Shown here one piece after another: positions 9,061 through 19,004 of a DNA stretch of 64,000 bases; within the stretch, counting starts at the first letter, position 1, and each line of letters begins with the position of its first letter. The stretch lies in the NCBI GenBank assembly GCA_025463785.1, contig JAODBD010000002.1, positions 40,520 to 104,519 on the forward strand, read 5' to 3'. The notes beneath the pieces were generated by a model, which saw only the letters and a program-made list of their open reading frames with translations, was not told the DNA's origin and did not search any database. This DNA is from Glaciihabitans sp. Lineage in GTDB: Bacteria; Actinomycetota; Actinomycetes; Actinomycetales; Microbacteriaceae. The translations under genes were made by a program, and so were the position numbers.

Positions 9061-9852
9061 ATGGGTTCAGCGACGAGAGAGGCACTCGCGGCAGCGGTCG
9101 CAGTGCTGAACAAGCAGGGGTCGGTCAGCCTGAAGGCTGGCGAGCAGTTGCTCGAGGCATCCCTCGTGGTGGCCGGTTCACCTCAGCTTCGCGCAGCCCT
9201 CGCCGATGACACGGCCGAGTCAGCCAACAAGCTCGGGATTGTGGATGCCGTCTTCGCTGCATACACGCCAGTCGCGAATACGGTGCTCGAGTCGCTCGTC
9301 GTCCAGCGCTGGTCCAGCGCGGCCGACCTGGTCGCGGGGATAGAAGAGCTGGGCATCCGTGCCGTCGCCGAGTCGGCGCCAAAGTCGGTTTCGATCGACG
9401 ACGAGCTCTTCACCTTCGCTACCGCGGTCAGCTCCAATGCCGATCTCGAGCTGGCGCTCGGCAGCAAACTCGGATCAGTCGATGGCAGAATCTCGTTGGT
9501 GAAGGAACTCCTCCACGGCAAGGTGAGCGAGCAGACGGTGTCGATCGTCGCATCCCTCATCGCCCAGCCGCGCGGGCGCCGCGTTGGTGAACTGCTGCGC
9601 TACGGCGCGAACCTGGTCGCCGACCAGGCAGGCTTTGCAATCGCGACCGTCACGGTCGCGAGTCCGCTGTCAGCGGTGCGACTCGAGCGACTACAGAAGG
9701 CGCTCTCCGCACAGTACGACAAAGAGATCCGCATCAATGAGGTCGTCGACGAACGCGTCCTCGGCGGCATGCGGATCCAAATCGGTGACGAGGTCATCGA
9801 CGGCACGATCTCGAACCGCATCTCGGATCTTCGGCTTCAGCTCGCTGGCTAG
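9061..9852 (+). CDS. atpH: ATP synthase F1 subunit delta
   Basis: Delta (OSCP) joins the peripheral stalk to the top of F1. The 263-residue product has an N-terminal helical domain and the conserved C-terminal region (ATVTVASPLSAVRLERLQKAL and RINEVVDERVLGGMRIQIGDEVIDGTI, split here only for reading). I chose the ATG four bases after the atpF stop, rather than the longer frame that would overlap atpF. The length is greater than the ~180 residues of E. coli delta and typical of actinobacterial forms that have a long helical domain. Confidence 0.95.
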   Translation: MGSATREALAAAVAVLNKQGSVSLKAGEQLLEASLVVAGSPQLRAALADDTAESANKLGIVDAVFAAYTPVANTVLESLVVQRWSSAADLVAGIEELGIRAVAESAPKSVSIDDELFTFATAVSSNADLELALGSKLGSVDGRISLVKELLHGKVSEQTVSIVASLIAQPRGRRVGELLRYGANLVADQAGFAIATVTVASPLSAVRLERLQKALSAQYDKEIRINEVVDERVLGGMRIQIGDEVIDGTISNRISDLRLQLAG

Positions 9853-9901
9853 CGGCTGCAGTTGATTTAGACGACTCAGTGACACTCAAATAAGGAACCC
9901 A

Positions 9902-11545
9902 ATGGCAGACATCACGATCAGCCCGGACGAGATCAGCGACGCGCTCAAAGAGTTCGTCAAGGCATACGAGCCCGGCAAGAGCACCAAGACCGAGGTCGGC
10001 TACGTCACCGACGCCGCGGACGGCATCGCCCACGTCGAGGGCCTCCCGGGCGTCATGGCAAACGAGCTGGTGCGTTTCGCAGACGGCACACTAGGCCTCG
10101 CGCAGAACCTCGAAGAGAGCCAGATCGGCGTGGTAGTGCTCGGTGAGTTCGCCGGCATCGAGGAGGGGCAGGAAGTCACCCGCACGGGTGAAGTCCTTTC
10201 GGTTCCCGTTGGCGACGGCTACCTGGGCCGCGTCGTCGACCCGCTCGGCAACCCGATCGACGGCCTGGGCGAAGTTGCCTCAGAGGGTCGTCGCGCGCTC
10301 GAACTGCAGGCGCCGGGCGTCATGCAGCGCCAGAGCGTCAAGGAGCCAATGCAGACCGGCATCAAGGCCATCGACGCCATGATCCCGATCGGCCGCGGCC
10401 AGCGCCAGCTCATCATCGGTGACCGCCAGACCGGCAAAACTGCTATCGCCATTGACACCATCATCAACCAGAAGGCCAACTGGGAGTCCGGTGACGTAAA
10501 CAAGCAGGTCCGCTGCATCTACGTCGCGATCGGCCAGAAGGGCTCGACGATCGCGGGCATCAAGGGCGCGCTTGAGGATGCAGGAGCGATGGAATACACG
10601 ACAATAGTCGCATCCCCGGCCTCCGACGCTGCCGGCTTCAAGTACCTCGCCCCCTACACCGGTTCGGCGATCGGCCAGCACTGGATGTACGCGGGCAAGC
10701 ATGTCCTGATCATCTTCGATGACCTGTCGAAGCAGGCGGAGGCCTACCGCGCGGTTTCGCTGTTGCTGCGCCGTCCGCCGGGACGCGAGGCGTACCCCGG
10801 CGACGTGTTCTACCTGCACTCCCGCCTGCTCGAGCGTTGCGCGAAGCTCTCTGACGAGCTCGGCGCAGGATCGATGACGGGTCTCCCGATCATCGAGACC
10901 AAGGCGAACGACGTCTCGGCGTACATCCCGACCAATGTGATCTCCATCACCGACGGCCAGATCTTCCTGCAGTCCGACCTGTTCAACGCTAACCAGCGCC
11001 CCGCAGTCGACGTCGGCATCTCGGTCTCGCGTGTTGGTGGCGACGCCCAGGTCAAGTCGATCAAAAAGGTTTCGGGCACACTGAAGCTCGAGCTCGCCCA
11101 GTACCGGTCGCTCGAGGCGTTCGCGCTGTTCGCATCCGACCTCGACCAGGCCAGCCGCCGCCAGCTCGCTCGCGGCGCCCGCCTCACCGAGCTCCTGCGC
11201 CAGCCGCAGTACTCGCCGTACCCGGTCGAGGAGCAGGTCGTTTCCATCTGGGCGGGCACCAACGGCAAGCTGGACGAGGTTGCCGTAGAGGACGTGCTTC
11301 GTTTCGAGCGCGAGTTGCTCGACTACCTGGGCCGCAACACCGAGGTGTTGACGACGCTGCGCGACACGAATGTGCTGGATGACGGCACAACCGCCGATCT
11401 CGACGCCGCGGTAGAGAAGTTCAAGCTCGAGTTCCAGACCGGCGACGGCAAGTCCCTGTCGTCCGCAGGCAAAGAACAGTTCACGGCCATCCAACCTGAG
11501 GACATTGCTCAGGAGCAGATCAAGGTACAGAAGAGGCGGAAGTAG
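9902..11545 (+). CDS. atpA: ATP synthase F1 subunit alpha
   Basis: Alpha is the non-catalytic nucleotide-binding subunit of the F1 hexamer. The P-loop is GDRQTGKT (173-180), and the conserved region with the arginine finger is [19 protein letters not shown]. The 547-residue length includes a C-terminal extension of about 40 residues rich in Lys/Gln (ending IKVQKRRK), a known feature of some actinobacterial alpha subunits. An AAGGAA site precedes the ATG. The stop is three bases before the atpG start. Confidence 0.98.
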   Translation: MADITISPDEISDALKEFVKAYEPGKSTKTEVGYVTDAADGIAHVEGLPGVMANELVRFADGTLGLAQNLEESQIGVVVLGEFAGIEEGQEVTRTGEVLSVPVGDGYLGRVVDPLGNPIDGLGEVASEGRRALELQAPGVMQRQSVKEPMQTGIKAIDAMIPIGRGQRQLIIGDRQTGKTAIAIDTIINQKANWESGDVNKQVRCIYVAIGQKGSTIAGIKGALEDAGAMEYTTIVASPASDAAGFKYLAPYTGSAIGQHWMYAGKHVLIIFDDLSKQAEAYRAVSLLLRRPPGREAYPGDVFYLHSRLLERCAKLSDELGAGSMTGLPIIETKANDVSAYIPTNVISITDGQIFLQSDLFNANQRPAVDVGISVSRVGGDAQVKSIKKVSGTLKLELAQYRSLEAFALFASDLDQASRRQLARGARLTELLRQPQYSPYPVEEQVVSIWAGTNGKLDEVAVEDVLRFERELLDYLGRNTEVLTTLRDTNVLDDGTTADLDAAVEKFKLEFQTGDGKSLSSAGKEQFTAIQPEDIAQEQIKVQKRRK

Positions 11546-11548
11546 TTC

Positions 11549-13994
<2,446 letters not shown>

Positions 13995-13996
13995 CC

Positions 13997-14287
13997 GTGG
14001 CTGACGTGCAGGGTGAACAGCCTGCCGCGCACGAACTGCGTGTCAGCGTAGTGTCAGCGGACCAGGAAGTCTGGTCCGGTGCCGCGAAGCAGATTATTGC
14101 GCGCACCATGGTGGGTCAGATCGGCATACTGGCCGGGCACGAGCCGATCCTTGCGATCCTCGGTGCCGGCGAGGTGCGGATCACGACTCCCACGGGAGAA
14201 CTGATCACGGCGCAGGCCGAAGATGGCTTCCTTTCGGTTGATCACGACATCGTGACCATCGTCGCTCGCAACGCTTCGCTCGACTGA
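13997..14287 (+). CDS. atpC: ATP synthase F1 subunit epsilon, short form
   Basis: Epsilon binds gamma and c and regulates ATP hydrolysis. The GTG start just after the atpD stop gives 96 residues. They cover the N-terminal beta-sandwich (LRVSVVSADQEVWSGAAKQI, GQIGILAGHEPILAIL, AEDGFLSVDHDIVTIVA) and then end within a few residues. The C-terminal helical hairpin of canonical epsilon (~130 residues), which carries the inhibitory function, is missing. The next gene begins two bases later, so there is no room for a frameshifted remainder. Confidence 0.93.
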   Translation: MADVQGEQPAAHELRVSVVSADQEVWSGAAKQIIARTMVGQIGILAGHEPILAILGAGEVRITTPTGELITAQAEDGFLSVDHDIVTIVARNASLD

Positions 14288-14289
14288 TC

Positions 14290-14811
14290 ATGCTCATCGC
14301 CATGGCTGGCCTGCCTGGTGCTGGCAAGAGCACGATTGCGGAGGTCATCGGCAATCGCCTCGGGTATGCGGTGCTGTCGGTTGACCCGATCGAGTCGGCA
14401 ATCCTGTCGGCGGGCATCGACTCTGACCAGCCGACCGGACTCGCCGCGTATCTCGTGGCAGAGGCAATTGCCGATGCCGCGCTCGCCAATGGCCAGAGCA
14501 TCATCGTGGATGCCGTCAATGCGGTTGATCCCGCGCGCGAGCAGTGGGTCGAACTCGCTAAACGGCATCACGAGAACCTGCGGTTTATCGAGGTCATCTG
14601 CTCTGATACCAACCTCCACCGTGAGCGGCTCGAGGCGCGCGATCGCAACCTGACCCACTTACCCGAACCAACCTGGCACGCCGTTGAGCAGAGCCTTGAC
14701 GAGTACTCGGAGTGGGCCGGAACCGCCGCAACCGTGCCACGCATCACGCTCGACTCCGTTCAGCCTCTTGGGCAGACCGTCGATGACGCGATCGCCTTCC
14801 TGAGTAGTTAG
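14290..14811 (+). CDS. P-loop kinase / AAA-type ATPase of the zeta-toxin/adenylylsulfate-kinase fold
   Basis: The 173-residue protein opens with a kinase-type Walker A (MAGLPGAGKSTIAEVIG) followed by a predicted base-binding region (VLSVDPIESAILSAG), a Walker B-like strand (QSIIVDAVNAVDPAREQW) and an Arg-rich lid (RERLEARDRNL). This is the architecture of small-molecule kinases of the AAA_33 type. The substrate is not evident. It follows atpC by two bases, so it is probably cotranscribed with the ATP synthase genes. No antitoxin partner gene is present, so a zeta-toxin role is not supported. Confidence 0.75.
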   Translation: MLIAMAGLPGAGKSTIAEVIGNRLGYAVLSVDPIESAILSAGIDSDQPTGLAAYLVAEAIADAALANGQSIIVDAVNAVDPAREQWVELAKRHHENLRFIEVICSDTNLHRERLEARDRNLTHLPEPTWHAVEQSLDEYSEWAGTAATVPRITLDSVQPLGQTVDDAIAFLSS

Positions 14812-14827
14812 TGCCGGTACCACTCCG

Positions 14828-15574
14828 GTGCTGATTCTGCTTCCACCGTCTGAGACGAAGCGGGATGGCGGTGACCCCGACGCCGTGTTGGATCTGGGCG
14901 CGCTGTCGTTCCCGTCGCTGGCTCGTCCCCGCCGCTCGGCGTTGGCCGGGCTGCGAGCGATTTCTACCAACGTGGCAGGATCCATGGCCGCGCTGAAACT
15001 GGGCGCGACGCAGCGGTTCGAAGTGGAACGCAACCGTGCCATCTCGAGATCGCCCGTCATGCCGGCGATCGAGCGATACACCGGTGTGCTGTATGACGCC
15101 CTCGAGGTTGCCAGCGTGGATGCGCCCGCTCGCGCGTTCCTCGGGAGCAGTATCGTCATCCATTCGGCCCTATTTGGGCTCATCGGCGCGGACGACCCGA
15201 TACCGGCCTATCGCTTTTCGCACGATTCGCGAATCCCCGGAGCCTCCCTTTCGCGGCTCTGGAGCGTTCCGAACGCCGCGGCACTCGCGGGGGTGACGGG
15301 GCTGATTCTCGATCTCCGCTCGGAGTCGTACGTGCACCTCGGCCCAGCGCCGGTGCGGGACGACAGCGTCTTCCTTCGCGTCGTGACTGAGACAGACGGC
15401 GGCCGCCTTCGAGCGCTCAATCATTTCAACAAGCACGGCAAGGGCGAGCTGGTTCGGGCCCTCGCGGCCGCGGGTCGCGACTTCGGCTCGGTCGACGAGC
15501 TGATCGAGTGGGCGCCGAGTGTCGGCATCCGCCTTACCCGGGCTGCGTCAGGAGAACTCGACCTCATCGTCTAG
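14828..15574 (+). CDS. yaaA: YaaA family peroxide-stress protein (UPF0246)
   Basis: YaaA lowers free iron and limits oxidative DNA damage during peroxide stress in E. coli; that role is carried over by family only. The 248-residue protein starts with the family opening MLILLPPSETK. It contains ERYTGVLYDALEV, FLGSSIVIHSALFGLI and NHFNKHGKGELVRALAAAG, the last being the positively charged family signature. The GTG start is 16 bases after the preceding stop. The last codons (GAC CTC ATC GTC TAG) form the first unit of a degenerate tandem repeat that continues into the intergenic DNA. Confidence 0.85.
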   Translation: MLILLPPSETKRDGGDPDAVLDLGALSFPSLARPRRSALAGLRAISTNVAGSMAALKLGATQRFEVERNRAISRSPVMPAIERYTGVLYDALEVASVDAPARAFLGSSIVIHSALFGLIGADDPIPAYRFSHDSRIPGASLSRLWSVPNAAALAGVTGLILDLRSESYVHLGPAPVRDDSVFLRVVTETDGGRLRALNHFNKHGKGELVRALAAAGRDFGSVDELIEWAPSVGIRLTRAASGELDLIV

Positions 15575-15646
15575 GTCCACCTCATCGTCCAGGCCGACCT
15601 CATCCTTAGTCAGCCTCATCGTTGGTCAGCCTCATCGTTTGGGTCG
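15561..15646 (+). repeat. Five degenerate 16-18 bp tandem units at the end of yaaA
   Basis: The units begin ACCTCATCGT and continue with CTAGGTCC, CCAGGCCG, CTTAGTCAG-like, TGGTCAG and TTGGGTCG. The first unit includes the yaaA stop codon, and the other four fill the gap before the next gene's promoter. Units vary in length by one or two bases, which is unlike a CRISPR array. A role as terminator is not evident. Confidence 0.7.
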
Positions 15647-15665
15647 ATCGCGACTGGGCGGTCGC

Positions 15666-15671
15666 TAGGGT
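15666..15671 (+). promoter_or_regulatory. Probable -10 box (TAGGGT) of a leaderless transcript
   Basis: TAGGGT fits TANNNT and lies six bases before the ATG of the membrane protein gene. There is no Shine-Dalgarno sequence in between, which supports leaderless expression. Confidence 0.45.
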
Positions 15672-15677
15672 TATCGG

Positions 15678-16163
15678 ATGAACAACAACTACGGCTATGC
15701 GGGTTGGGGCGTCCTGATCGGGGCGATTGTATTGGTCTACGTAACCGTCGTGTTCGTGATTGTGGTCGCGGTGTACGTGCTGAACGGTTTCGCATTCATG
15801 CGGCTGTTCCGCAAGGTCGGGATCGAGCCGTGGGCGGCGTGGGTTCCGATCTTCATCAACTGGCGGATCCTCGAACTCGGCGGCCAGCAGGGCTGGCTGT
15901 CTCTTCTGGCTCTGGTCTCGCCCGGCGCTATTGTGACCGCGGTCTTTGAGGCCGTCGGCGCCTACCGCACGGGCCTCGCGTTCCGTAAGCCGGGCGGATT
16001 CGTCGTGCTGTTCATCTTCTTCCCATTTGTCTGGGCGTTTATTCTTGGCGCTGACAACGAGGTCTACGATCCGGATCTGATTCGTCAGGCTGGGTACGGC
16101 CCACCGCTGGCTGGCTACGGGTCACTCGCCTACGACGTAGCGCACCAGCAGCCCTCGACGTGA
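15678..16163 (+). CDS. DUF5684-like integral membrane protein
   Basis: The 161-residue protein has four or so membrane segments (about residues 10-38, 48-62, 70-92 and 103-120). The region FMRLFRKVGIEPWAAWVPIFINWRILELGG is typical of DUF5684 proteins, small membrane proteins of unknown function that are often annotated near signal peptidases in Gram-positives. The N-terminus is Asn/Tyr/Gly-rich (MNNNYGYAGWG) and the C-terminal ~35 residues are polar. The gene runs convergently into tag and shares 34 bases with its 3' end. The name rests on recognition by eye. Confidence 0.7.
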   Translation: MNNNYGYAGWGVLIGAIVLVYVTVVFVIVVAVYVLNGFAFMRLFRKVGIEPWAAWVPIFINWRILELGGQQGWLSLLALVSPGAIVTAVFEAVGAYRTGLAFRKPGGFVVLFIFFPFVWAFILGADNEVYDPDLIRQAGYGPPLAGYGSLAYDVAHQQPST

Positions 16164-16759
16164 TCGTCAACCATCCCCGCTGACTGCATCAGCGCGTACA
16201 TGGTCGTTGCGCCCACGAAGCCGAAGCCGAGTTTGCGGAGTGCCTTGCTCATTGCGGCCGACTCGTCGGTGACCGCGGGCACCTCCGCGAATGATCTCAG
16301 CCGCTGCGCTCGAGGCGGTGGCGCAAACGACCACATGAGTTCGTCCAGCGCACCCGGATGATCGCGAGTGAGTTCGAGCGTCAACCGCGCATTCTTGATG
16401 GTTGCGAGAACCTTCGCGCGATTGCGGATGATGCGGGCATCCGCCATGGCTGCCTCGATTTCATCGTCGCCCATCAGCGCAACGAGTTCGGGTTCGAACC
16501 CGTGGAAGACCTCGCGGAAGGCGGGTCTGCGCCGAAGAATTGTGATCCACGACAGCCCGGCCTGGAAGCCTTCGAGACTGAGCTTCTCGTAGAGTGCCCG
16601 GTCGCCGTGGAGTGGCCGACCCCATTCGTCGTCGTGATAGCGCAGGTACTCGGGGTCTGATACCGCCCAGCGGCAACGACCACGGCCGTCTTCGCCAACG
16701 ACGATGTCGGGCCGGGTGACATCAGGGCGCGAAATGGCACCACCCGCAGCATCACTCAT
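16130..16759 (-). CDS. tag: DNA-3-methyladenine glycosylase I
   Basis: Tag excises 3-methyladenine from alkylated DNA. The 209-residue product has the family signatures CRWAVSDPEYLRYHDDEWGRP, EGFQAGLSWITILRRR (helix-hairpin-helix region with catalytic Glu upstream), and the zinc-binding elements Cys near the N-terminus and HVEGCWC near the C-terminus. The ATG overlaps the ogt stop (ATGA), so the two alkylation-repair genes form one operon with ogt first. The 3' end overlaps the convergent membrane protein gene. Confidence 0.94.
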   Translation of the reverse strand: MSDAAGGAISRPDVTRPDIVVGEDGRGRCRWAVSDPEYLRYHDDEWGRPLHGDRALYEKLSLEGFQAGLSWITILRRRPAFREVFHGFEPELVALMGDDEIEAAMADARIIRNRAKVLATIKNARLTLELTRDHPGALDELMWSFAPPPRAQRLRSFAEVPAVTDESAAMSKALRKLGFGFVGATTMYALMQSAGMVDDHVEGCWCATS

Positions 16760-17271
16760 GCCACGTGCTCGATGCCTTCGTGGTCGAGAAGCCAGACCTT
16801 GGTCGGGATGCCGTTGCCGCCGCTGTACCCCGTGATCCTGCCATTCGCAGCAAGCACCCGATGGCACGGCACAATGATGGGGATCGGGTTCGCGCCGACT
16901 GCTCCGCCCACGGCACGCCCGGCGGTCGCGCGCCCGCTGGCGATGCCAAGTTCGCCATAGCTCATGACGTCGCCCCACTCGATGTCTGTCAGTTGCGACC
17001 AAATGGTCTTCTGGAATTCGGTGCCGACGAGTGCGACCGGGAGTTCGAACGTGTGGCGCGTGCCGGAGAAATATTCCGCGAGCTGCCTGGCCGCGAGCTC
17101 GAGCAGGGGGCTCGTGTTCTCTGGCAGTTCGTCGAACGGCAGGGTGCCGGCACGCTCGATCGAAAGAGAAGTGATTGCATCGCCGTCGCTCGTGATCTCG
17201 ATGCGACCGATGGGGGAGTCGATGCGCGCGATGTGCGCGGGCTGAGTGTCTAAGTAGGAACGACTGAACAT
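16756..17271 (-). CDS. ogt: Methylated-DNA--[protein]-cysteine S-methyltransferase
   Basis: This suicide enzyme moves the alkyl group of O6-alkylguanine to its own cysteine. The active site IIVPCHRVLAANGRITGY is exact, with C136. The N-terminal domain (~1-80) and the helix-turn-helix (SYGELGIASGRATAGRAVGGAV, with the arginine finger) are present. The ATG start gives 171 residues; the longer open frame runs back over the divergent reductase gene and is not supported. Zinc-ligand cysteines of the Ada type are absent, so it is the Ogt form. Confidence 0.94.
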   Translation of the reverse strand: MFSRSYLDTQPAHIARIDSPIGRIEITSDGDAITSLSIERAGTLPFDELPENTSPLLELAARQLAEYFSGTRHTFELPVALVGTEFQKTIWSQLTDIEWGDVMSYGELGIASGRATAGRAVGGAVGANPIPIIVPCHRVLAANGRITGYSGGNGIPTKVWLLDHEGIEHVA

Positions 17272-17364
17272 GCAAGAACAGTATCCCGGGCATCTGACAC
17301 GTTCTGGCACAAATCGGACATGGGGTGGAACTCGCCGCGGCCGCTCGCGGGGGAGGATAGGAGG

Positions 17365-18336
17365 GTGAACACGAATATCGAATACCGTCCTCTTGGCAAC
17401 TCCGGCCTCATGGTTTCCACGATTGGCCTCGGTTGCAACAACTTCGGCAGACCCAAGACTCGCACCGAGACCCAGGAAGGCACGAACGAAGTCATCACAG
17501 CCGCGATCGATGCCGGCATCACACTCTTCGACACCGCAGACATCTACGGGGGCACCCGCGGCCTGAGCGAGACGCTCATGGGGAACGCGCTCAGGGGGCG
17601 CCGGGATGACGTTGTGCTTGCCACCAAATTCGGGCTGAGCATGCAGGGCATGAACGGGCCGGACTGGGGCGCCTTCGGCTCGCGCCGCTACATCCGCCGC
17701 GCGATCGAATCGTCTCTCACGCGGCTCCAAACCGATTGGATCGACCTCTACCAGTACCACAGGCCAGATGGAATCACCCCGCTCGACGAGACCCTTGCCG
17801 CGCTCGATGAACTCATCGCGGAAGGTAAGGTCCGCTACATTGGCCACTCGAATTTCGATGGCTGGCAGATTGCAGACGCGGAGTTCCGCGCACAGCTGGC
17901 CGGGCATCCGAAGTTCATCTCCGCGCAGAACGAGTACAGCCTGATTAGTCGCGGCGTTGAAGCCGAGGTGCTGCCGGCGGTCAACGCCTACGGGTTGGGG
18001 TTCCTTCCGTTCTTCCCGCTGTTCAACGGCCTCTTTACCGGCAAGTACTCTCGCTCGGGCGGGCCGTCGGAGGGTCGGCTCGTTTCCATCCGGCCCGAAG
18101 CGCTTGAGGGCGTCGACTGGGATGCCATGGAGAGGTTCCAGGCGTTCTGCGACGAGCGAGACATCAGCATGCTCGCAGCGACGTTCGGCTGGTTCCTCGC
18201 TCAGCCCGGCGTCACGAGCGTGATCGCGGGCGCAACACTGGCTTCGCAGGTCGCGCAAAACGCCGAGGCAGGCTCGGCGTGGAAGCCGAACTCTGAGGAG
18301 GAGGCCGCCATCTCGGGGTTCTTTCCCGTGCACTAG
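17365..18336 (+). CDS. Aldo/keto reductase
   Basis: This NADPH-dependent oxidoreductase of the AKR superfamily has 323 residues. The catalytic tetrad is recognisable: Asp and Tyr in LFDTADIYGG, Lys in VLATKFG, and His in DLYQYHRPDG. The cofactor end is TSVIAGATLASQVAQNAEA. I chose the GTG preceded by GGGAGG at eight-base spacing over the ATG 45 bases upstream. The substrate is unknown; related proteins are often annotated as L-glyceraldehyde 3-phosphate reductase-like. It may share its upstream region with the divergent ogt. Confidence 0.9.
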   Translation: MNTNIEYRPLGNSGLMVSTIGLGCNNFGRPKTRTETQEGTNEVITAAIDAGITLFDTADIYGGTRGLSETLMGNALRGRRDDVVLATKFGLSMQGMNGPDWGAFGSRRYIRRAIESSLTRLQTDWIDLYQYHRPDGITPLDETLAALDELIAEGKVRYIGHSNFDGWQIADAEFRAQLAGHPKFISAQNEYSLISRGVEAEVLPAVNAYGLGFLPFFPLFNGLFTGKYSRSGGPSEGRLVSIRPEALEGVDWDAMERFQAFCDERDISMLAATFGWFLAQPGVTSVIAGATLASQVAQNAEAGSAWKPNSEEEAAISGFFPVH

Positions 18337-18350
18337 GACTCTGCAGCCGA

Positions 18351-18370
18351 AATACTCCCAGGAGAGTATT
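18351..18370. promoter_or_regulatory. Inverted repeat AATACTC-N6-GAGTATT upstream of tetR
   Basis: The two 7-base arms are perfect and separated by CCAGGA. It lies 14 bases after the reductase stop and just before a second, different palindrome. With no T-tract it is more likely an operator than a terminator. Confidence 0.5.
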
Positions 18371-18373
18371 GCG

Positions 18374-18389
18374 GAGTGAGTGCTCACTC
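18374..18389. promoter_or_regulatory. Probable TetR operator (GAGTGAG-TG-CTCACTC)
   Basis: A perfect 7-base inverted repeat with a two-base spacer lies 15 bases before the tetR start. Its size and place suit a TetR-family autoregulatory operator controlling the regulator and the two exporter genes. Confidence 0.65.
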
Positions 18390-18404
18390 ATTTAGCATCG
18401 TGGG

Positions 18405-19004
18405 GTGCCAGAGACGATAACTCGCCGCGCGCAGCCACTCTCGGTGGATGAGCGCCGCTCGATGATCATCAGCGCCGTGACGCCGCTGGTGATCGAGAAG
18501 GGGCGGGCCGTCACGAGCCGTCAGATGGCGGAGGCCGCCGGCGTCGCCGAGGGGACGATCTTTCGGGCTTTCGGTGACAAGGAGTCGCTGATCAGCGCTG
18601 TGGTCGATCGTTTTCTCGACCCTGAGCCGCTGCGGGACGGGCTGCGATCGATAGACCCTTCCTTGCCGCTCGATCAGAAGATCAACGACATCCTGTTCCA
18701 TCTGCGCAGCAGGTTTCAGGGCGTCTTCGGCATCATGAACGCGCTCGGAATGACCGAGAGGCCGCCCATCCCCAATGCCCGCAATGAGTACGTGACGATC
18801 ATCGTCGAGCTGCTTCAGCCAGACCTCGGGGAGCTCCGGGTCACGCCTGAGATGGTCACCAGGTTCATCCGGCTCGTCGCGTTTGCGACGGCCATCCCCG
18901 CCTTCAACGACTCAACGGGATTCACCACAGCAGAGCTTGTCTCCCTGATTCATTTCGGAGTGGCCGGCGTACCGGCAGAAAGGGAAGTTCCGCATGCTTC
19001 TTAA
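18405..19004 (+). CDS. TetR family transcriptional regulator
   Basis: The 199-residue protein has the TetR helix-turn-helix at about residues 15-60 (AVTSRQMAEAAGVAEGTIFRAFGDKESL) and a variable ligand-binding C-terminal domain. GTG is the start. Two palindromes lie directly upstream. The 3' end overlaps the first ABC exporter gene by 11 bases, so the regulator and the exporter are one operon; it is likely to repress them and to respond to an exported compound. The ligand is unknown. Confidence 0.93.
   Translation: MPETITRRAQPLSVDERRSMIISAVTPLVIEKGRAVTSRQMAEAAGVAEGTIFRAFGDKESLISAVVDRFLDPEPLRDGLRSIDPSLPLDQKINDILFHLRSRFQGVFGIMNALGMTERPPIPNARNEYVTIIVELLQPDLGELRVTPEMVTRFIRLVAFATAIPAFNDSTGFTTAELVSLIHFGVAGVPAEREVPHAS

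Noticed and set aside
14290..14811. Zeta toxin
   Set aside because: The fold is similar, but no epsilon antitoxin gene is adjacent and the gene is attached to the ATP synthase operon.
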